A DNA stretch of 64,000 bases from Nitrospirota bacterium. GTDB taxonomy: Bacteria; Nitrospirota; Thermodesulfovibrionia; UBA6902. The DNA lies in the NCBI GenBank assembly GCA_016234115.1, contig JACRHD010000018.1:84724-148723 (forward strand), given 5' to 3'. Positions 8,910 to 18,029 of this stretch are shown one piece after another; the first letter of the stretch is position 1, and the number at the start of each line of letters is the position of its first letter. The translations under genes and the position numbers were made by a program. The notes under the pieces were generated by a model. The model did no database searches and was not told the DNA's origin. It was given only the letters and a program-made list of their open reading frames with translations.

Positions 8910-11357
8910 ATGGAAGTCACCAAGAGAAGCGAAAAGTTAGAAGCAACGATTAAGGGCTATATAGAGCACCATCTCGGCAAGGACTGTGAGAGGTCTCATA
9001 TCTTTGACTTTTATGTCGGGCTTGCCTATGCCATTCGGGACAGACTTATAGAGGAGTGGCTCGCTACACAGAGGTCCTATTATAAGAAAAAGTCCAAGCG
9101 GGTCTATTATCTTTCCCTTGAGTTCCTGGTCGGCAGGACGCTCGGCAACAGCATGGTAAACCTGGGAATTGAGAATGAATGTACAAGGGCACTGGAAGCG
9201 CTGGGATGCAAAATGGAGGACATAAGAGAGTCAGAGTGGGATGCAGGGCTCGGCAACGGCGGCCTGGGCCGTCTCGCGGCGTGTTTCCTTGATTCCTTTG
9301 CTACACTGGGAATCCCTGCTTACGGATATGGAATAAGATATGAATATGGACTGTTTTACCAGAAGATTAAGGATGGTTATCAGGTTGAAACTCCTGATAA
9401 CTGGCTAAGGTACGGCAATCCATGGGAAATAGCCCGGCATGGACATTTTTTCTCAGTCCATTTTTGTGGAAAGGTAATCCAGCATGTAGACCCGAATGGA
9501 ATATTGAGAAGTGAATGGGTCGATACCGAAGAAGTAATGGCAATGGCATGTGATACCCCTATCCCGGGCTACAGGAACGACAATGTGATCAACATGAGGC
9601 TTTGGACCGCAAAGTCTTCAAGGGATTTTGATTTACATTTTTTCAATGGCGGCAATTATATTAATGCGGTTGAAAACAAGGCAAAGTCAGAAAGCATCTC
9701 AAAGGTGCTCTATCCCGCCGACCACATTATGGAAGGAAGGTTCCTGAGGCTGAAACAACAGTATTTCTTTGTCTCTGCAACCTTTCAGGACATCATCCGG
9801 AGATATAAGAAAGAGGACCTCGTTTTTGATAATTTCACAAAAAGAGTTGCTGTGCAGCTCAATGACACCCATCCTGCCATCGCAATTCCGGAACTTATGA
9901 GAATCCTGCTGGATATTGAAGGGCTTTCGTGGGAAGAGGCATGGGATATTACAGTCGGGACCTTCGGTTATACAAATCACACTGTCATGCCCGAGGCCCT
10001 TGAAAAATGGCCGGTATCAATGTTTGAAAATCTGTTACAAAGACACTTGCAGATAATCTATGAGATTAACAGGAGGTTTCTTGAAGAGATAAACTGGCGT
10101 TTCCCCGGAGATTTTGAAAAGAGAAAAAGGATGTCGATTATTGAAGAGGGCGAGGAAAAGATGATAAGGATGGCGAATCTTGCTATTGTAGGGAGCCACT
10201 CGGTCAACGGCGTTTCAAAACTTCATACAGAAATACTCAGGGACCAATTATTTAAAGATTTTTATGATATGTTTCCCGAGAGATTCAACAATAAGACAAA
10301 CGGCATTACGCCACGAAGGTGGCTCAGGAAGGCAAATCCCCTTCTGTCCGGCCTTATCACGAAACATACAGGAGATAAATGGATTGCTGATCTTGATGAG
10401 TTGAAAAAACTTGCTCCACTGTCTGAGGACAAAGAATTCAGGGAAAGATGGATGGACGTCAAGACAGAAAACAAGAAACGTCTCGCTGAATATATTTTAA
10501 AGAAGAACAGACTGAAGGTTGACCCCGGATCCATGTTTGATGTCCAGGTCAAGAGGATCCATGAATACAAGCGGCAGCTTTTGAATGTATTGCATATTGT
10601 GACTCTCTATAACAGGATAAGACGCAATAAAGATGAAAATGTTTCGCCCCGCACTGTTATATTTTCCGGCAAGGCGGCCCCTTCATACTGGATGGCAAAG
10701 CTTGTAATCAAGCTGATTCATTCAGTGGCAAATGTTGTTAACCACAGCAAAGAGTTGGGAGGTAAATTAAAGGTAGTTTTCCTCAGTAATTATAATGTCT
10801 CTCTGGCAGAAAGGATAATACCTGCCGCTGATTTGTCAGAGCAGATTTCAACTGCCGGCACAGAAGCGTCCGGCACCGGCAACATGAAACTGTCATTAAA
10901 CGGCGCCCTGACAATAGGCACACTTGACGGCGCGAATATTGAGATAATGGAAGAGGTGGGCCGGGACAACATATTTATTTTCGGGCTTACCCCGCAGGAG
11001 GTCCTGGAATTGAAGGGCTCGGGCTATAATCCTTACCACTATTATGAGAAGAACCACGAATTAAAAGAGGTTTTAGACATGATAGGGAGTGGATATTTTT
11101 CTCCTGAAAATGCCGGGCTTTTCAAACCTGTAGTGGATTCAATCCTCTGTCATGGAGATACCTATATGGTCCTTGCTGATTACGAATCCTACATTAATTG
11201 TCAGGAAAGCGTCGGCAGGCTCTATGCCGACAAACATGAATGGGCCAAAAAGTCCATCCTTAATGTTGCAAATATGGGAAGATTCTCCAGCGACCGCACT
11301 ATAATGGAATATGCAAAGGAGATATGGGGGATAGACATAGAACAGACAAAAAAGTGA
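8910..11357 (+). CDS. glgP: Glycogen/maltodextrin phosphorylase
   Basis: GlgP splits alpha-1,4 glucan with phosphate to give glucose 1-phosphate. The product (815 residues from the chosen start) is full-length GT35. It has YYLSLEFLVGRTLGNSM near the N-terminus, the GLGNGGLGRLAACFLDS glycine-rich loop, LNDTHPAIAIPELMR, VQVKRIHEYKRQLLN, and the pyridoxal-phosphate lysine in GTEASGTGNMKLSLNGA. I chose the ATG at 8910 because GAGG lies 10 bp before it; the frame also has an ATG five codons earlier. It is followed after 60 bp by a phosphofructokinase gene, so glycogen breakdown is placed next to glycolysis. Confidence 0.94.
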   Translation: MEVTKRSEKLEATIKGYIEHHLGKDCERSHIFDFYVGLAYAIRDRLIEEWLATQRSYYKKKSKRVYYLSLEFLVGRTLGNSMVNLGIENECTRALEALGCKMEDIRESEWDAGLGNGGLGRLAACFLDSFATLGIPAYGYGIRYEYGLFYQKIKDGYQVETPDNWLRYGNPWEIARHGHFFSVHFCGKVIQHVDPNGILRSEWVDTEEVMAMACDTPIPGYRNDNVINMRLWTAKSSRDFDLHFFNGGNYINAVENKAKSESISKVLYPADHIMEGRFLRLKQQYFFVSATFQDIIRRYKKEDLVFDNFTKRVAVQLNDTHPAIAIPELMRILLDIEGLSWEEAWDITVGTFGYTNHTVMPEALEKWPVSMFENLLQRHLQIIYEINRRFLEEINWRFPGDFEKRKRMSIIEEGEEKMIRMANLAIVGSHSVNGVSKLHTEILRDQLFKDFYDMFPERFNNKTNGITPRRWLRKANPLLSGLITKHTGDKWIADLDELKKLAPLSEDKEFRERWMDVKTENKKRLAEYILKKNRLKVDPGSMFDVQVKRIHEYKRQLLNVLHIVTLYNRIRRNKDENVSPRTVIFSGKAAPSYWMAKLVIKLIHSVANVVNHSKELGGKLKVVFLSNYNVSLAERIIPAADLSEQISTAGTEASGTGNMKLSLNGALTIGTLDGANIEIMEEVGRDNIFIFGLTPQEVLELKGSGYNPYHYYEKNHELKEVLDMIGSGYFSPENAGLFKPVVDSILCHGDTYMVLADYESYINCQESVGRLYADKHEWAKKSILNVANMGRFSSDRTIMEYAKEIWGIDIEQTKK

Positions 11358-11417
11358 GAAGTTAAAAGTTGGAAGTGAGAGGGACAAAAACAAATAACTT
11401 ATGTAAAATGGAGACAC

Positions 11418-12662
11418 ATGGCCAAAAATAATAATGAAACAGTCGGAATAATCGTAGGCGGCGGCCCTGCTCCTGGAATCAACGGGGTAATAAGTTCCGC
11501 AACCATCGAAGCCATCAATGAAGGCAGGCAGGTTGTCGGCATAATGGGAGGATTCAAGTCCCTTTTTGCTGGAGACCTGACCTGCGCGACGCCGCTTACC
11601 ATCCCCGATGTCTCGATGATCCACACACAGGGAGGGGCTATTCTGCGTACCTCGCGTGAATATCCGAACAAGGTAAAGGAGAAATTCAAAGTCCTGATGT
11701 CCACACTTAAGAAGCTGGGCATCAAATATCTTGTAACCATAGGCGGAGAGGGCACGCTCTTCATGTCCAACTGGATAGAACGGGAGGCGCGCGGCACCAT
11801 TAGCGTCGCTCATGTCCCAAAAACAATTGACAATGACATTCCTCTGCCTGGAGGAGTGTGCACCTTCGGTTATCAGACCGCCCGTCACCGCGGAGTGAAT
11901 ATTGTTGACAACCTGATACAGGACGCAAAGACAACCGGCAGATGGTATTTCATTACCACAATGGGCAGATACGCGGGGCATCTCGCGCTTGGCATCGGCA
12001 AGGCCGCAGGCGCGACAGTCACTCTCATCTCAGAGGAATTTGAAGACAAAGTCTCTTTCAAAAAAGTTTCCGACACACTCACGGGTTCAATAATAAAGAG
12101 GTTGTCTATGGACCGGGACTACGGCGTTGTGATTCTTGCCGAGGGTATTGCCGACAAGTTTGATCATGTCGAGCTTGAAAAGCACGAACACCTGGAAAAA
12201 GACGAGACCGGCCGTGTAAGGCTCTCCGAGATCCAGCTTGGCAGGATACTGAAGAATATGGTCAAAAAGACCCTGGACCCTATGGGGATAAAGATAACGA
12301 TCGTTGACAAGACTATCGGATATGAATTAAGGTCTTCTGCCCCGATACCGTATGATATTGAATATACGAGAGACCTTGGCTACGGCGTGATTCGCTACCT
12401 CCTTAAAGGCGGCTCTGGCGCGATGATAGTGTTTGAGGAGGGACGGTTAAGACCGATCCCGTTTGTCGAGCTGATGGATTACAATACCGGCAAGGTGAAA
12501 ATGAGGCCTGTTGATCTGACGTCGGAAACATACAGGGTCGGCAGGGAATACATGATTCGTCTGGAAAAAGAAGATTTCTCCGGAGAAAAACTCGCCCGCC
12601 TCGCAAAGACAGCAAATATGACGCCTGAAGAATTTAAGAAGCGGTTCGAATATGTTGTTTGA
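11418..12662 (+). CDS. Phosphofructokinase with ATP-type donor motif
   Basis: The 414-residue protein belongs to the phosphofructokinase superfamily, starting with an unusual GGGPAPGINGVI loop. Its donor motif is GGEGT, with glycine at the position that selects ATP, while the second motif PKTIDND keeps lysine. This G/K pairing is the group-III pattern, linked to ATP use in plants and some bacteria, in contrast to the D/K pairing of the paralogue at 2754. Substrate motifs MGRYAGHLALG and GYELRSSAPIPYD are present. It runs behind glgP and ends head-on with fba, with its stop codon inside a perfect palindrome. Donor preference is inferred from motif residues only. Confidence 0.85.
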   Translation: MAKNNNETVGIIVGGGPAPGINGVISSATIEAINEGRQVVGIMGGFKSLFAGDLTCATPLTIPDVSMIHTQGGAILRTSREYPNKVKEKFKVLMSTLKKLGIKYLVTIGGEGTLFMSNWIEREARGTISVAHVPKTIDNDIPLPGGVCTFGYQTARHRGVNIVDNLIQDAKTTGRWYFITTMGRYAGHLALGIGKAAGATVTLISEEFEDKVSFKKVSDTLTGSIIKRLSMDRDYGVVILAEGIADKFDHVELEKHEHLEKDETGRVRLSEIQLGRILKNMVKKTLDPMGIKITIVDKTIGYELRSSAPIPYDIEYTRDLGYGVIRYLLKGGSGAMIVFEEGRLRPIPFVELMDYNTGKVKMRPVDLTSETYRVGREYMIRLEKEDFSGEKLARLAKTANMTPEEFKKRFEYVV

Positions 12663-12695
12663 TTACAGGGGCGAACGGCTGTTCGCCCCTGTAAT
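12662..12695. terminator. Bidirectional hairpin between convergent pfk and fba
   Basis: A perfect 15-bp stem (ATTACAGGGGCGAAC at 12662-12676 with its complement at 12681-12695) and a 4-bp loop sit between two convergent genes. It belongs to the 'GGGGCG...CGCCCC' palindrome family seen at about ten other sites here, so it is probably a dispersed repeat serving as a terminator. No long T-run follows. Confidence 0.55.
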
Positions 12696-12699
12696 TTCC

Positions 12700-14058
12700 T
12701 CACCCTAAAATATTATCCGGCACCGTTTTCTCGACAACCACCGGCTTTACCGTTTTGTTCACAAGGTCTTTTGACCCGACGACCCTCAATTCCCTGAAGA
12801 GGAGGTCGAACTTGTCCTCAAGTTCCTTCATAAGAGGGGCCTTGACGTTCGCGGGGAGGTCCCACCATTTTTGCTTCAGAGTACCGAACCCTTTTTTGCG
12901 CGTGCTGTAGAAGAACTGCTCATCGGTCTGGCCTTCTTTCCTGTCTTTAGCGCACTCCTGTTTTAAATATGAATAGACTTCGTCCCTGAAGGAGGCCGGA
13001 AGCGCGAGGCTGTCATAGACGATATTCTGAAAGCCGGTCGCAAGATGGACTTCCGAGGTCCCTGTCTCCGGGAACATGTGGAACGCCTCATCGGGCAGTG
13101 TCGACGCGCCGTGCTGTACGGCTCCGGACAGGCCATATTCTTTCCTGGCGGCCTCCGACATTTGTCTGAGGGTATCGAAATCGATTTTCACTTTTGCAAG
13201 CGTGCCGTCCGGAAGGACTACGCCGCCATGCGCTGTGCCTGTCTGAACGCTCAGCTTGCTGACGCCCTTGCCTTTATAGGTTTCTCTGAAGCCGTCGAGG
13301 TATGCCCTGAGCTCTTCGGGCGTGCTGTTTTTGCCGCCTATCTCTCCTATTTCGCCGCCCACTGAGACAGTGACCCCACTGGGTTCAAGGCTTCTGATGT
13401 ATTCGGTCAGCTCCGCCGCGATAGAAAAGTTCGGCCTCTGCTGCTCTTTTAACGTTGATTTGTCGAGGTCCACAAGCGTAGAAGAATCAATGTCGATATT
13501 ATAAAATTCAGCCTCGATGGCCTCTTTGATAAGCCCCTTGATGTAGTTCTTTTCGAGGTCCGGGCCGGAGAGATAGTTCTTCCTTATGAGCTGGAAATGA
13601 TCTCCCTGGATAAAGACAGGCCCGACATACCCTTCCCTGACCGCTGCCGCTAACACGACCGCGGAATATTCAACGGGTTTCTGCTTGGTGTACCCGATCT
13701 CGGAACGGGCGATTTCAAACAGCATGACGCCGACGTTTTTTTCCAGGGCCTTCCTGAATATGGCGCGCGATGTATCATACGTGAGACCTCTTATGTTCAT
13801 CGCAGGCACTGTAAAGCCCGGGTAATTTCTGCCCATTTCCTCATAAAGAGACTGGATGGATGAAGGCACCGCGCCCATCTGTTTTGCAATTTCGATAACA
13901 AGCCCCTGGAGCGCTTTCCTCTTCTCCACATCAGGATTGAATACGGCCTCATAAATGAGATCGTCGATCAACCCTTTCACTGCCTTCGCGTCCGTGACCT
14001 TCACCTTCCCATTCGTGATACTTACGCAGCTTTTCAGTTTCGCTAAGACGTCTGACAT
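12700..14058 (-). CDS. fba: Class II fructose-bisphosphate aldolase, long form
   Basis: The 452-residue protein carries the class II, zinc-dependent signatures in order: FTVPAMNIRGLTYDTSRAI, QGDHFQ (zinc histidine), VGGEIGEIGGKNS (glutamate), QTGTAHGG (second histidine) and VQHGAST (third histidine). Class II aldolases split fructose 1,6-bisphosphate into dihydroxyacetone phosphate and glyceraldehyde 3-phosphate. At about 450 residues it is longer than the common 300-360, with N- and C-terminal additions. The gene is next to two PFK genes, glgP and pyk, which supports a sugar-phosphate role. GGAGGA precedes the start. Confidence 0.85.
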   Translation of the reverse strand: MSDVLAKLKSCVSITNGKVKVTDAKAVKGLIDDLIYEAVFNPDVEKRKALQGLVIEIAKQMGAVPSSIQSLYEEMGRNYPGFTVPAMNIRGLTYDTSRAIFRKALEKNVGVMLFEIARSEIGYTKQKPVEYSAVVLAAAVREGYVGPVFIQGDHFQLIRKNYLSGPDLEKNYIKGLIKEAIEAEFYNIDIDSSTLVDLDKSTLKEQQRPNFSIAAELTEYIRSLEPSGVTVSVGGEIGEIGGKNSTPEELRAYLDGFRETYKGKGVSKLSVQTGTAHGGVVLPDGTLAKVKIDFDTLRQMSEAARKEYGLSGAVQHGASTLPDEAFHMFPETGTSEVHLATGFQNIVYDSLALPASFRDEVYSYLKQECAKDRKEGQTDEQFFYSTRKKGFGTLKQKWWDLPANVKAPLMKELEDKFDLLFRELRVVGSKDLVNKTVKPVVVEKTVPDNILG

Positions 14059-14130
14059 AATTCCTCCTCCGGTTGTTGCATATTTGGTTACTCTATGTTC
14101 GGCTCTTTTTAATGAAACTTAAAGAAAGCT

Positions 14131-14406
14131 TGTGTATTTCGGGATTCCATCCCGAAATCGGTCCTCCATCTGTTTGATTATAAGTCCTTTATATCATTTT
14201 CTATCTTTTACTAATGAGTTCATTAGCTTAGCCTCATATAACTTCATCCGTCATGCCCGAAGTTCTTAATCGGGCATCCAGTTCCTCTCATCTGTCTGGA
14301 TTCCCGCTTACTAACTGCGGGAATGACAAATGATGAGGCTTTACTTATGAACTTCTTAGTAAGTCCGATTGCCGGACCCGTTTCGGGAGGGACTCCCGAA
14401 ACACAT
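14131..14406. repeat. Nested palindromic intergenic element
   Basis: This non-coding stretch between the aldolase and inositol-phosphate synthase genes is built of nested inverted repeats. The outer arms, each itself a TTTCGGGA...TCCCGAAA hairpin, lie at 14131-14163 and 14375-14406. Inner arms lie at 14210-14237 and 14333-14360 (ACTAATGAGTTCATTAG-like against its near complement). Two 'CATGCCCG/ATTCCCGC' hairpins fill the centre (14251-14280, 14297-14328). The remaining flanks (14059-14130, 14407-14493) hold no gene that I can see. Confidence 0.6.
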
Positions 14407-14493
14407 AAAATCATAATGGATAATTGATAAATTTACAATAGGATTTTACTCTGATAAAATTTTACTCCGTGCTTCAGTGTCTCTGTGTCTTTA

Positions 14494-15666
14494 TCAGACA
14501 ACATACGCCGATGCCGCTTTGGGAGCAAGGCCGTCTTCATGAGCGCTCCCGATGAGCTCACCTTCAATATCATGGCCCGCTATGAATTCTTCCATCATCC
14601 TGTAGGCGACATCATCGCTGAACTGCCTGGGCGGATGTTTCATAAAATAGGCCGACGGCGAGTAGAGGACGCCGCCCTTCCCCCTTTTCAATGCCAGCTT
14701 GCAGCACCTGACAGCGTCAATCGCGACCCCGGCGGAGTTAGGCGAATCTTCAACGGAGAGCCTGAGCTCAAGGTTCATCGGCACATCCCCGAAAAGCCTC
14801 CCCTCCATCCTGATGAAACATACTTTGTTGTCCTTCTGCCACTGGACGTAGTCGCTCGGGCCGATATGGATATTTTCAGGCCCCAGTCTCTTCCCGTTCA
14901 TGACCGACTGCACGGCCTCCGTCTTTGATTCCTTCTTCGAGGCGAGCCTGCTCCTGTTGAGCATGTTGAGGAAATCCGTATTGCCGCCGGTATTCAACTG
15001 GTAAGTCCTTTCAAGTTTCACGCCCCTCTTCCTGAACAGATCGACCAGAGTCCTGTGGGTGATAGTAGCGCCTAACTGCGATTTAATATCGTCACCGACA
15101 AGCGGCAGATTTTTCTCTTTGAATTTCGCGGCCCATTCCGGATTGCTCGCAATGAAGACAGGCATATTATTTATGAATCCGATACCCGCTTCAAGGGCGC
15201 ATTCCGCGTAAAATTTCACCGCCTCCTCCGAACCGACAGGCAGGTAGTTCAGCAGCATTTCAGCGCCTGAGCTCTTCAGCGCCCTGACAATATCTTGCCC
15301 GGAGGCTTCTTTCGCGTCACTGAGGACAAAGGTCTGCTCCGGGCCGTATTCTTTCATATGCCCTGAAATCCCGTCGAGGACCCTCCCCATTTGCACTACA
15401 ACATTTGTCCTGGGGAGAATGCCGCAGAACGCGGTTGTGCAGTTAGGGAGCGCGAAGACCGCTTCGTTTACATCTTTGCCCACTTTCCTTTTATCTATGT
15501 CAAATGCCGCGGCCACTTCGATATCATATGGTTTATAACCGCCGATGTCCCAGTGCATCAGCCCGACCGCGTCTTCGCTGTTCTTCTTTTTGTAATATTC
15601 GGTCCCCTGTATCAAAGAGCTTGCGCAATTACCGATTCCCGCAATGGCAATTCTGATCTTCTTCAT
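14494..15666 (-). CDS. Inositol-3-phosphate synthase (myo-inositol-1-phosphate synthase)
   Basis: The enzyme isomerises glucose 6-phosphate to inositol 3-phosphate with bound NAD, the first step to inositol lipids or inositol-based solutes. The 390-residue product starts with a Rossmann loop (IAGIGNCASSLIQG) and has the family landmarks LPVGSEEAVKFYAE, DDIKSQLGATITHR, LNTGGNTDFLNML and the C-terminal DAVRCCKLALKRG. The length fits the short archaeal/actinobacterial type. I chose ATG at 15664-15666, preceded by GGAGGT; the frame runs 41 codons further upstream without support. It is isolated from other inositol genes. Confidence 0.87.
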   Translation of the reverse strand: MKKIRIAIAGIGNCASSLIQGTEYYKKKNSEDAVGLMHWDIGGYKPYDIEVAAAFDIDKRKVGKDVNEAVFALPNCTTAFCGILPRTNVVVQMGRVLDGISGHMKEYGPEQTFVLSDAKEASGQDIVRALKSSGAEMLLNYLPVGSEEAVKFYAECALEAGIGFINNMPVFIASNPEWAAKFKEKNLPLVGDDIKSQLGATITHRTLVDLFRKRGVKLERTYQLNTGGNTDFLNMLNRSRLASKKESKTEAVQSVMNGKRLGPENIHIGPSDYVQWQKDNKVCFIRMEGRLFGDVPMNLELRLSVEDSPNSAGVAIDAVRCCKLALKRGKGGVLYSPSAYFMKHPPRQFSDDVAYRMMEEFIAGHDIEGELIGSAHEDGLAPKAASAYVV

Positions 15667-15777
15667 AAATACCTCCAAGGGTACTATTACAAATATGTAT
15701 GGCGAAACTGCAAGAAATCTATGGTAAAACAATGTTATCAAAAATGCTTCGCTCAAGCAACAGGAAAAATTCATGGT

Positions 15778-15838
15778 GACAAGTAACACGTGACTGTTTT
15801 ATAACTGTCCGTTACTCGTCACTTGTCACTTGTTACTG
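15778..15838. repeat. Heptamer tract (GTGACAA/GTAACGA-type), inverted pair
   Basis: 7-bp units (GTGACAA, GTAACAC) are followed by complementary units (GTTACTC, GTCACTT), making a hairpin-prone tract between divergent promoter regions of the inositol-phosphate synthase and dcd genes. Confidence 0.65.
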
Positions 15839-15911
15839 TGCTATTTGTCGCTGTTGTAAAAAGGCGGGCTTTATGTTACCCTTTGAAAATTCATTTTACG
15901 GGAGAAACGTT

Positions 15912-16460
15912 ATGGTAAAAAACGACCGGTGGATAAAGGAAATGGCAAAAAAGGGCATGATCGCGCCCTTTGCCGATAAACAGGTGAGGAAGGGCGTCAT
16001 TTCATACGGCGTGAGCTCTTACGGCTACGATATGCGGATAACGGACGCGTTCAAGATCTTCACCAATATAAACACGACGGTCATCGATCCCAAGAAATTT
16101 GATCCCAAAAGTTTTGCAGACTTCAAAGGCGACGTCTGCATAATACCTCCGAACTCCTTTGCATTGGCCACTTCGGTGGAATATTTTAGAATTCCGCGGG
16201 AAACCATAGTTATCTGCCTCGGCAAATCCACTTACGCCCGATGCGGGATCATCGTCAACGTAACTCCGCTTGAGCCGGAATGGGAAGGGCATGTGACCAT
16301 AGAAATATCCAACACAACGCCTTTGCCGGTGAAAGTATATGCGAACGAAGGGATCGCCCAGCTTATATTTTTGGGAGCTGATGAAGTCTGTGAGCGGTCC
16401 TATGCGGACAAGGCCGGCAAGTACCAGGCGCAGAAGGGGATAACGCTGGCAAAGATATAG
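15912..16460 (+). CDS. dcd: dCTP deaminase
   Basis: The enzyme deaminates dCTP to dUTP (or, in bifunctional forms, on to dUMP), feeding thymidylate synthesis. The 182-residue product has the trimeric dUTPase-like fold signatures: [10 protein letters not shown], the substrate motif [29 protein letters not shown] with the catalytic glutamate, and [10 protein letters not shown] chose the ATG at 15912, with GGAGA eight bases upstream, which gives the usual length. Whether it is mono- or bifunctional cannot be told from motifs alone. Confidence 0.9.
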   Translation: MVKNDRWIKEMAKKGMIAPFADKQVRKGVISYGVSSYGYDMRITDAFKIFTNINTTVIDPKKFDPKSFADFKGDVCIIPPNSFALATSVEYFRIPRETIVICLGKSTYARCGIIVNVTPLEPEWEGHVTIEISNTTPLPVKVYANEGIAQLIFLGADEVCERSYADKAGKYQAQKGITLAKI

Positions 16461-16462
16461 AA

Positions 16463-16614
16463 GGGTTCAAGGGGTTAGGGGTCAAGTGAAAAAGAATATG
16501 CAGTATTCAAGGTTCAGTGCACAATGCGCAAAATCTTGTTATGCCTTTTTTCAAAAGAGTCAGGCATTGTGCCTCGAACCCTCAAACCCTCGACCCCCCG
16601 GACCCTCGAACCCG
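16463..16614. repeat. Paired heptamer tracts between dcd and pyrF
   Basis: AGGGTTC/GGGGTCA-type units (16463-16485) are followed by complementary ACCCTCG/ACCCTCA units (16572-16614). The second array ends eight bases before the pyrF start, where a ribosome site would be expected. Confidence 0.6.
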
Positions 16615-16622
16615 TTGTTTAT

Positions 16623-17342
16623 ATGAATCCAAAAGACCGCATAATCCTCGCCCTTGATGTGCCCGACTATGACGCGGCCGTCGAAATCGTACATAAATTC
16701 AGGGACAACATCGGCATATTCAAGGTCGGCTCAGAGCTTTTCACCTCTGCGGGTCCCAGGATAGTCAAACAGATACACCTCATGGGCAGGAAGGTGTTCC
16801 TGGACCTGAAATTTCATGACATCCCCAACACTGCGGCGGCAGCGGCAGCCGCGGTTGCAAGGCTCGGGGTCTTTATGTTCAATGTTCATGCCCTCGGCGG
16901 ATTTGAGATGATGAAGGAGGCGGCAGAGGCGATCAGAACAATTTCCCTCAAAGAAAACCTTGAGAGGCCCAGGCTGATAGGAGTGACCGTATTGACCAGC
17001 ATCGACCAGACCGCCCTGCAGGACGAGCTCGGGATCGGGCTGAGAATGAGCGCCATGGTCAGACACCTTGCGGGGCTTGCGCAGCGGGCCGGACTGGACG
17101 GCGTGGTAGCTTCGCCGGTGGACGCTGAAAATATCCGCGCCCACTTCGGGAAAGACTTCCTGATCGTTACCCCCGGTATAAGGCCCTCCTGGGCATCCGC
17201 AGGCGACCAGAAGAGGATACTGACGCCGGGCGAAGCCTTGCGCAGGGGAGCGGATTTTCTCGTTATCGGCAGGGCGATTACCGCGCAACCGGACCCGATA
17301 GGGGCGCTGGAAAGGATTGAAGGGGAAATAAGGGGTCTGTAG
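16623..17342 (+). CDS. pyrF: Orotidine 5'-phosphate decarboxylase
   Basis: PyrF makes UMP from OMP. The 239-residue product shows ALDVPDYD at the start, the catalytic DLKFHDIPNT (Asp-x-Lys-x-x-Asp type) near residue 60, and the phosphate-binding VTPGIRP and VIGRAIT near the end, as in the E. coli-type short enzyme. I chose ATG 16623, where homology begins. The frame extends 33 codons upstream through a heptamer tract (VPRTLKPSTPRTLEP), which is probably not translated. No Shine-Dalgarno is visible before the chosen start because the tract occupies that space. Confidence 0.9.
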   Translation: MNPKDRIILALDVPDYDAAVEIVHKFRDNIGIFKVGSELFTSAGPRIVKQIHLMGRKVFLDLKFHDIPNTAAAAAAAVARLGVFMFNVHALGGFEMMKEAAEAIRTISLKENLERPRLIGVTVLTSIDQTALQDELGIGLRMSAMVRHLAGLAQRAGLDGVVASPVDAENIRAHFGKDFLIVTPGIRPSWASAGDQKRILTPGEALRRGADFLVIGRAITAQPDPIGALERIEGEIRGL

Positions 17343-17370
17343 ACGCAGGCCTGCGACAGCCGGTCTCTGT

Positions 17371-17718
17371 TTAACCGCAGGAAGAGCCGCAGCCGGGCCC
17401 GCAGGATGACTCCTTGCCGCCGCCGCAGGACGAAGCCTGACCCCCGGTCATTACAAAGCCTTCCCTCTCGCCTTCCTGAACATAATCGAACTTCATGCCC
17501 TCAAGTTTTTCATACGTGGCTGAATCCACGAAGACCCTGAGGCCGTTTTTTTCTATAATCTGATCGTCCCCTGTAGGCTGTTCAACAATATCTATCCCGT
17601 AGGAAGGGCCGCAACAACTGCTGCCCGCCGTATAAAATCTCAGTCCCCAGCCGCTCTTTCCTTCCTCAACCAGTATTTCCTTCGCCTTCTCAACGGCGAT
17701 ATCCGTAATTTCGATCAT
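17371..17718 (-). CDS. HesB/IscA-like A-type protein with a cysteine-rich tail
   Basis: The 115-residue protein begins like A-type Fe-S carriers (IEITDIAVEKAKEILVEEG) and has the fold's core pattern with GSSCCGPSYGIDI and VDSATYEKLEG. Canonical IscA/ErpA proteins use one cysteine plus a CxC near the end. Here the first site is a CC pair (residues 34-35) and the C-terminus is a glycine/serine-rich tail with several cysteines (SSCGGGKESSCGPGCGSSCG). It might deliver Fe-S clusters or bind another metal. GGAGG is just upstream of the start. No other isc or suf genes are here. Confidence 0.7.
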   Translation of the reverse strand: MIEITDIAVEKAKEILVEEGKSGWGLRFYTAGSSCCGPSYGIDIVEQPTGDDQIIEKNGLRVFVDSATYEKLEGMKFDYVQEGEREGFVMTGGQASSCGGGKESSCGPGCGSSCG

Positions 17719-17807
17719 TCTTAATCCTCCTTGTTTACGCCCCTCGAATATTGAGGGCCGTTTTATTTAGAGTAAAGGAAATCTGCCCGAAAAAGCAATC
17801 CGAACGG

Positions 17808-17840
17808 CAGGGGCAAGGGGAAAGGGTCAGGGGGCAAGGG
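17808..17840. repeat. Heptamer tract (GGGGCAA-type)
   Basis: Degenerate GGGGCAA/GGGTCAG units directly precede MITE copy 2. Confidence 0.6.
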
Positions 17841-17857
17841 TTTAAAGATATGGAAAG

Positions 17858-18025
17858 AGCAAAGGGAGGCCTGGCTCCGGATTTGTATACGACACCTTTG
17901 AAAAAGAGCCATGAGTCAGGAGTTAAGAGTTTAGAAACGGACAAAGATAATAATTGCGCATAGGCAATAATGTAAAAATGGTGTTTGTCGATTATAGAAA
18001 TCCGGAGACAGGCCTCCCTTTTGCG
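17858..18025. mobile_element. MITE-like element, copy 2 (inverted relative to copy 1)
   Basis: About 165 bp bounded by the same terminal repeats as 1795-1961 (CAAAGGGAGGCCTGGCTCCGG... and its complement ending CCTCCCTTTTGC). The interior matches copy 1 in reverse complement, for instance the ATCGACAAACACCAT block and the AGGTGTCG block. By eye the two copies agree at roughly three quarters of positions. The middle of this copy carries AACTCTT-type heptamer units where copy 1 has a diverged version. The right end overlaps the last bases before the truB stop. Confidence 0.65.
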
Positions 18026-18029
18026 CCAA

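Noticed and set aside
11139-11981. Minus-strand open frame of 280 codons across the glgP-pfk junction
   Set aside because: It overlaps two certain genes on the opposite strand and shows no domain or ribosome site.
16524-16622. Upstream-extended start of pyrF
   Set aside because: The extra 33 residues are mostly heptamer-coded and precede the conserved start; translation from there is unsupported.
16731-17288. Minus-strand open frame opposite pyrF (185 codons)
   Set aside because: Shadow; pyrF motifs on the plus strand are decisive.
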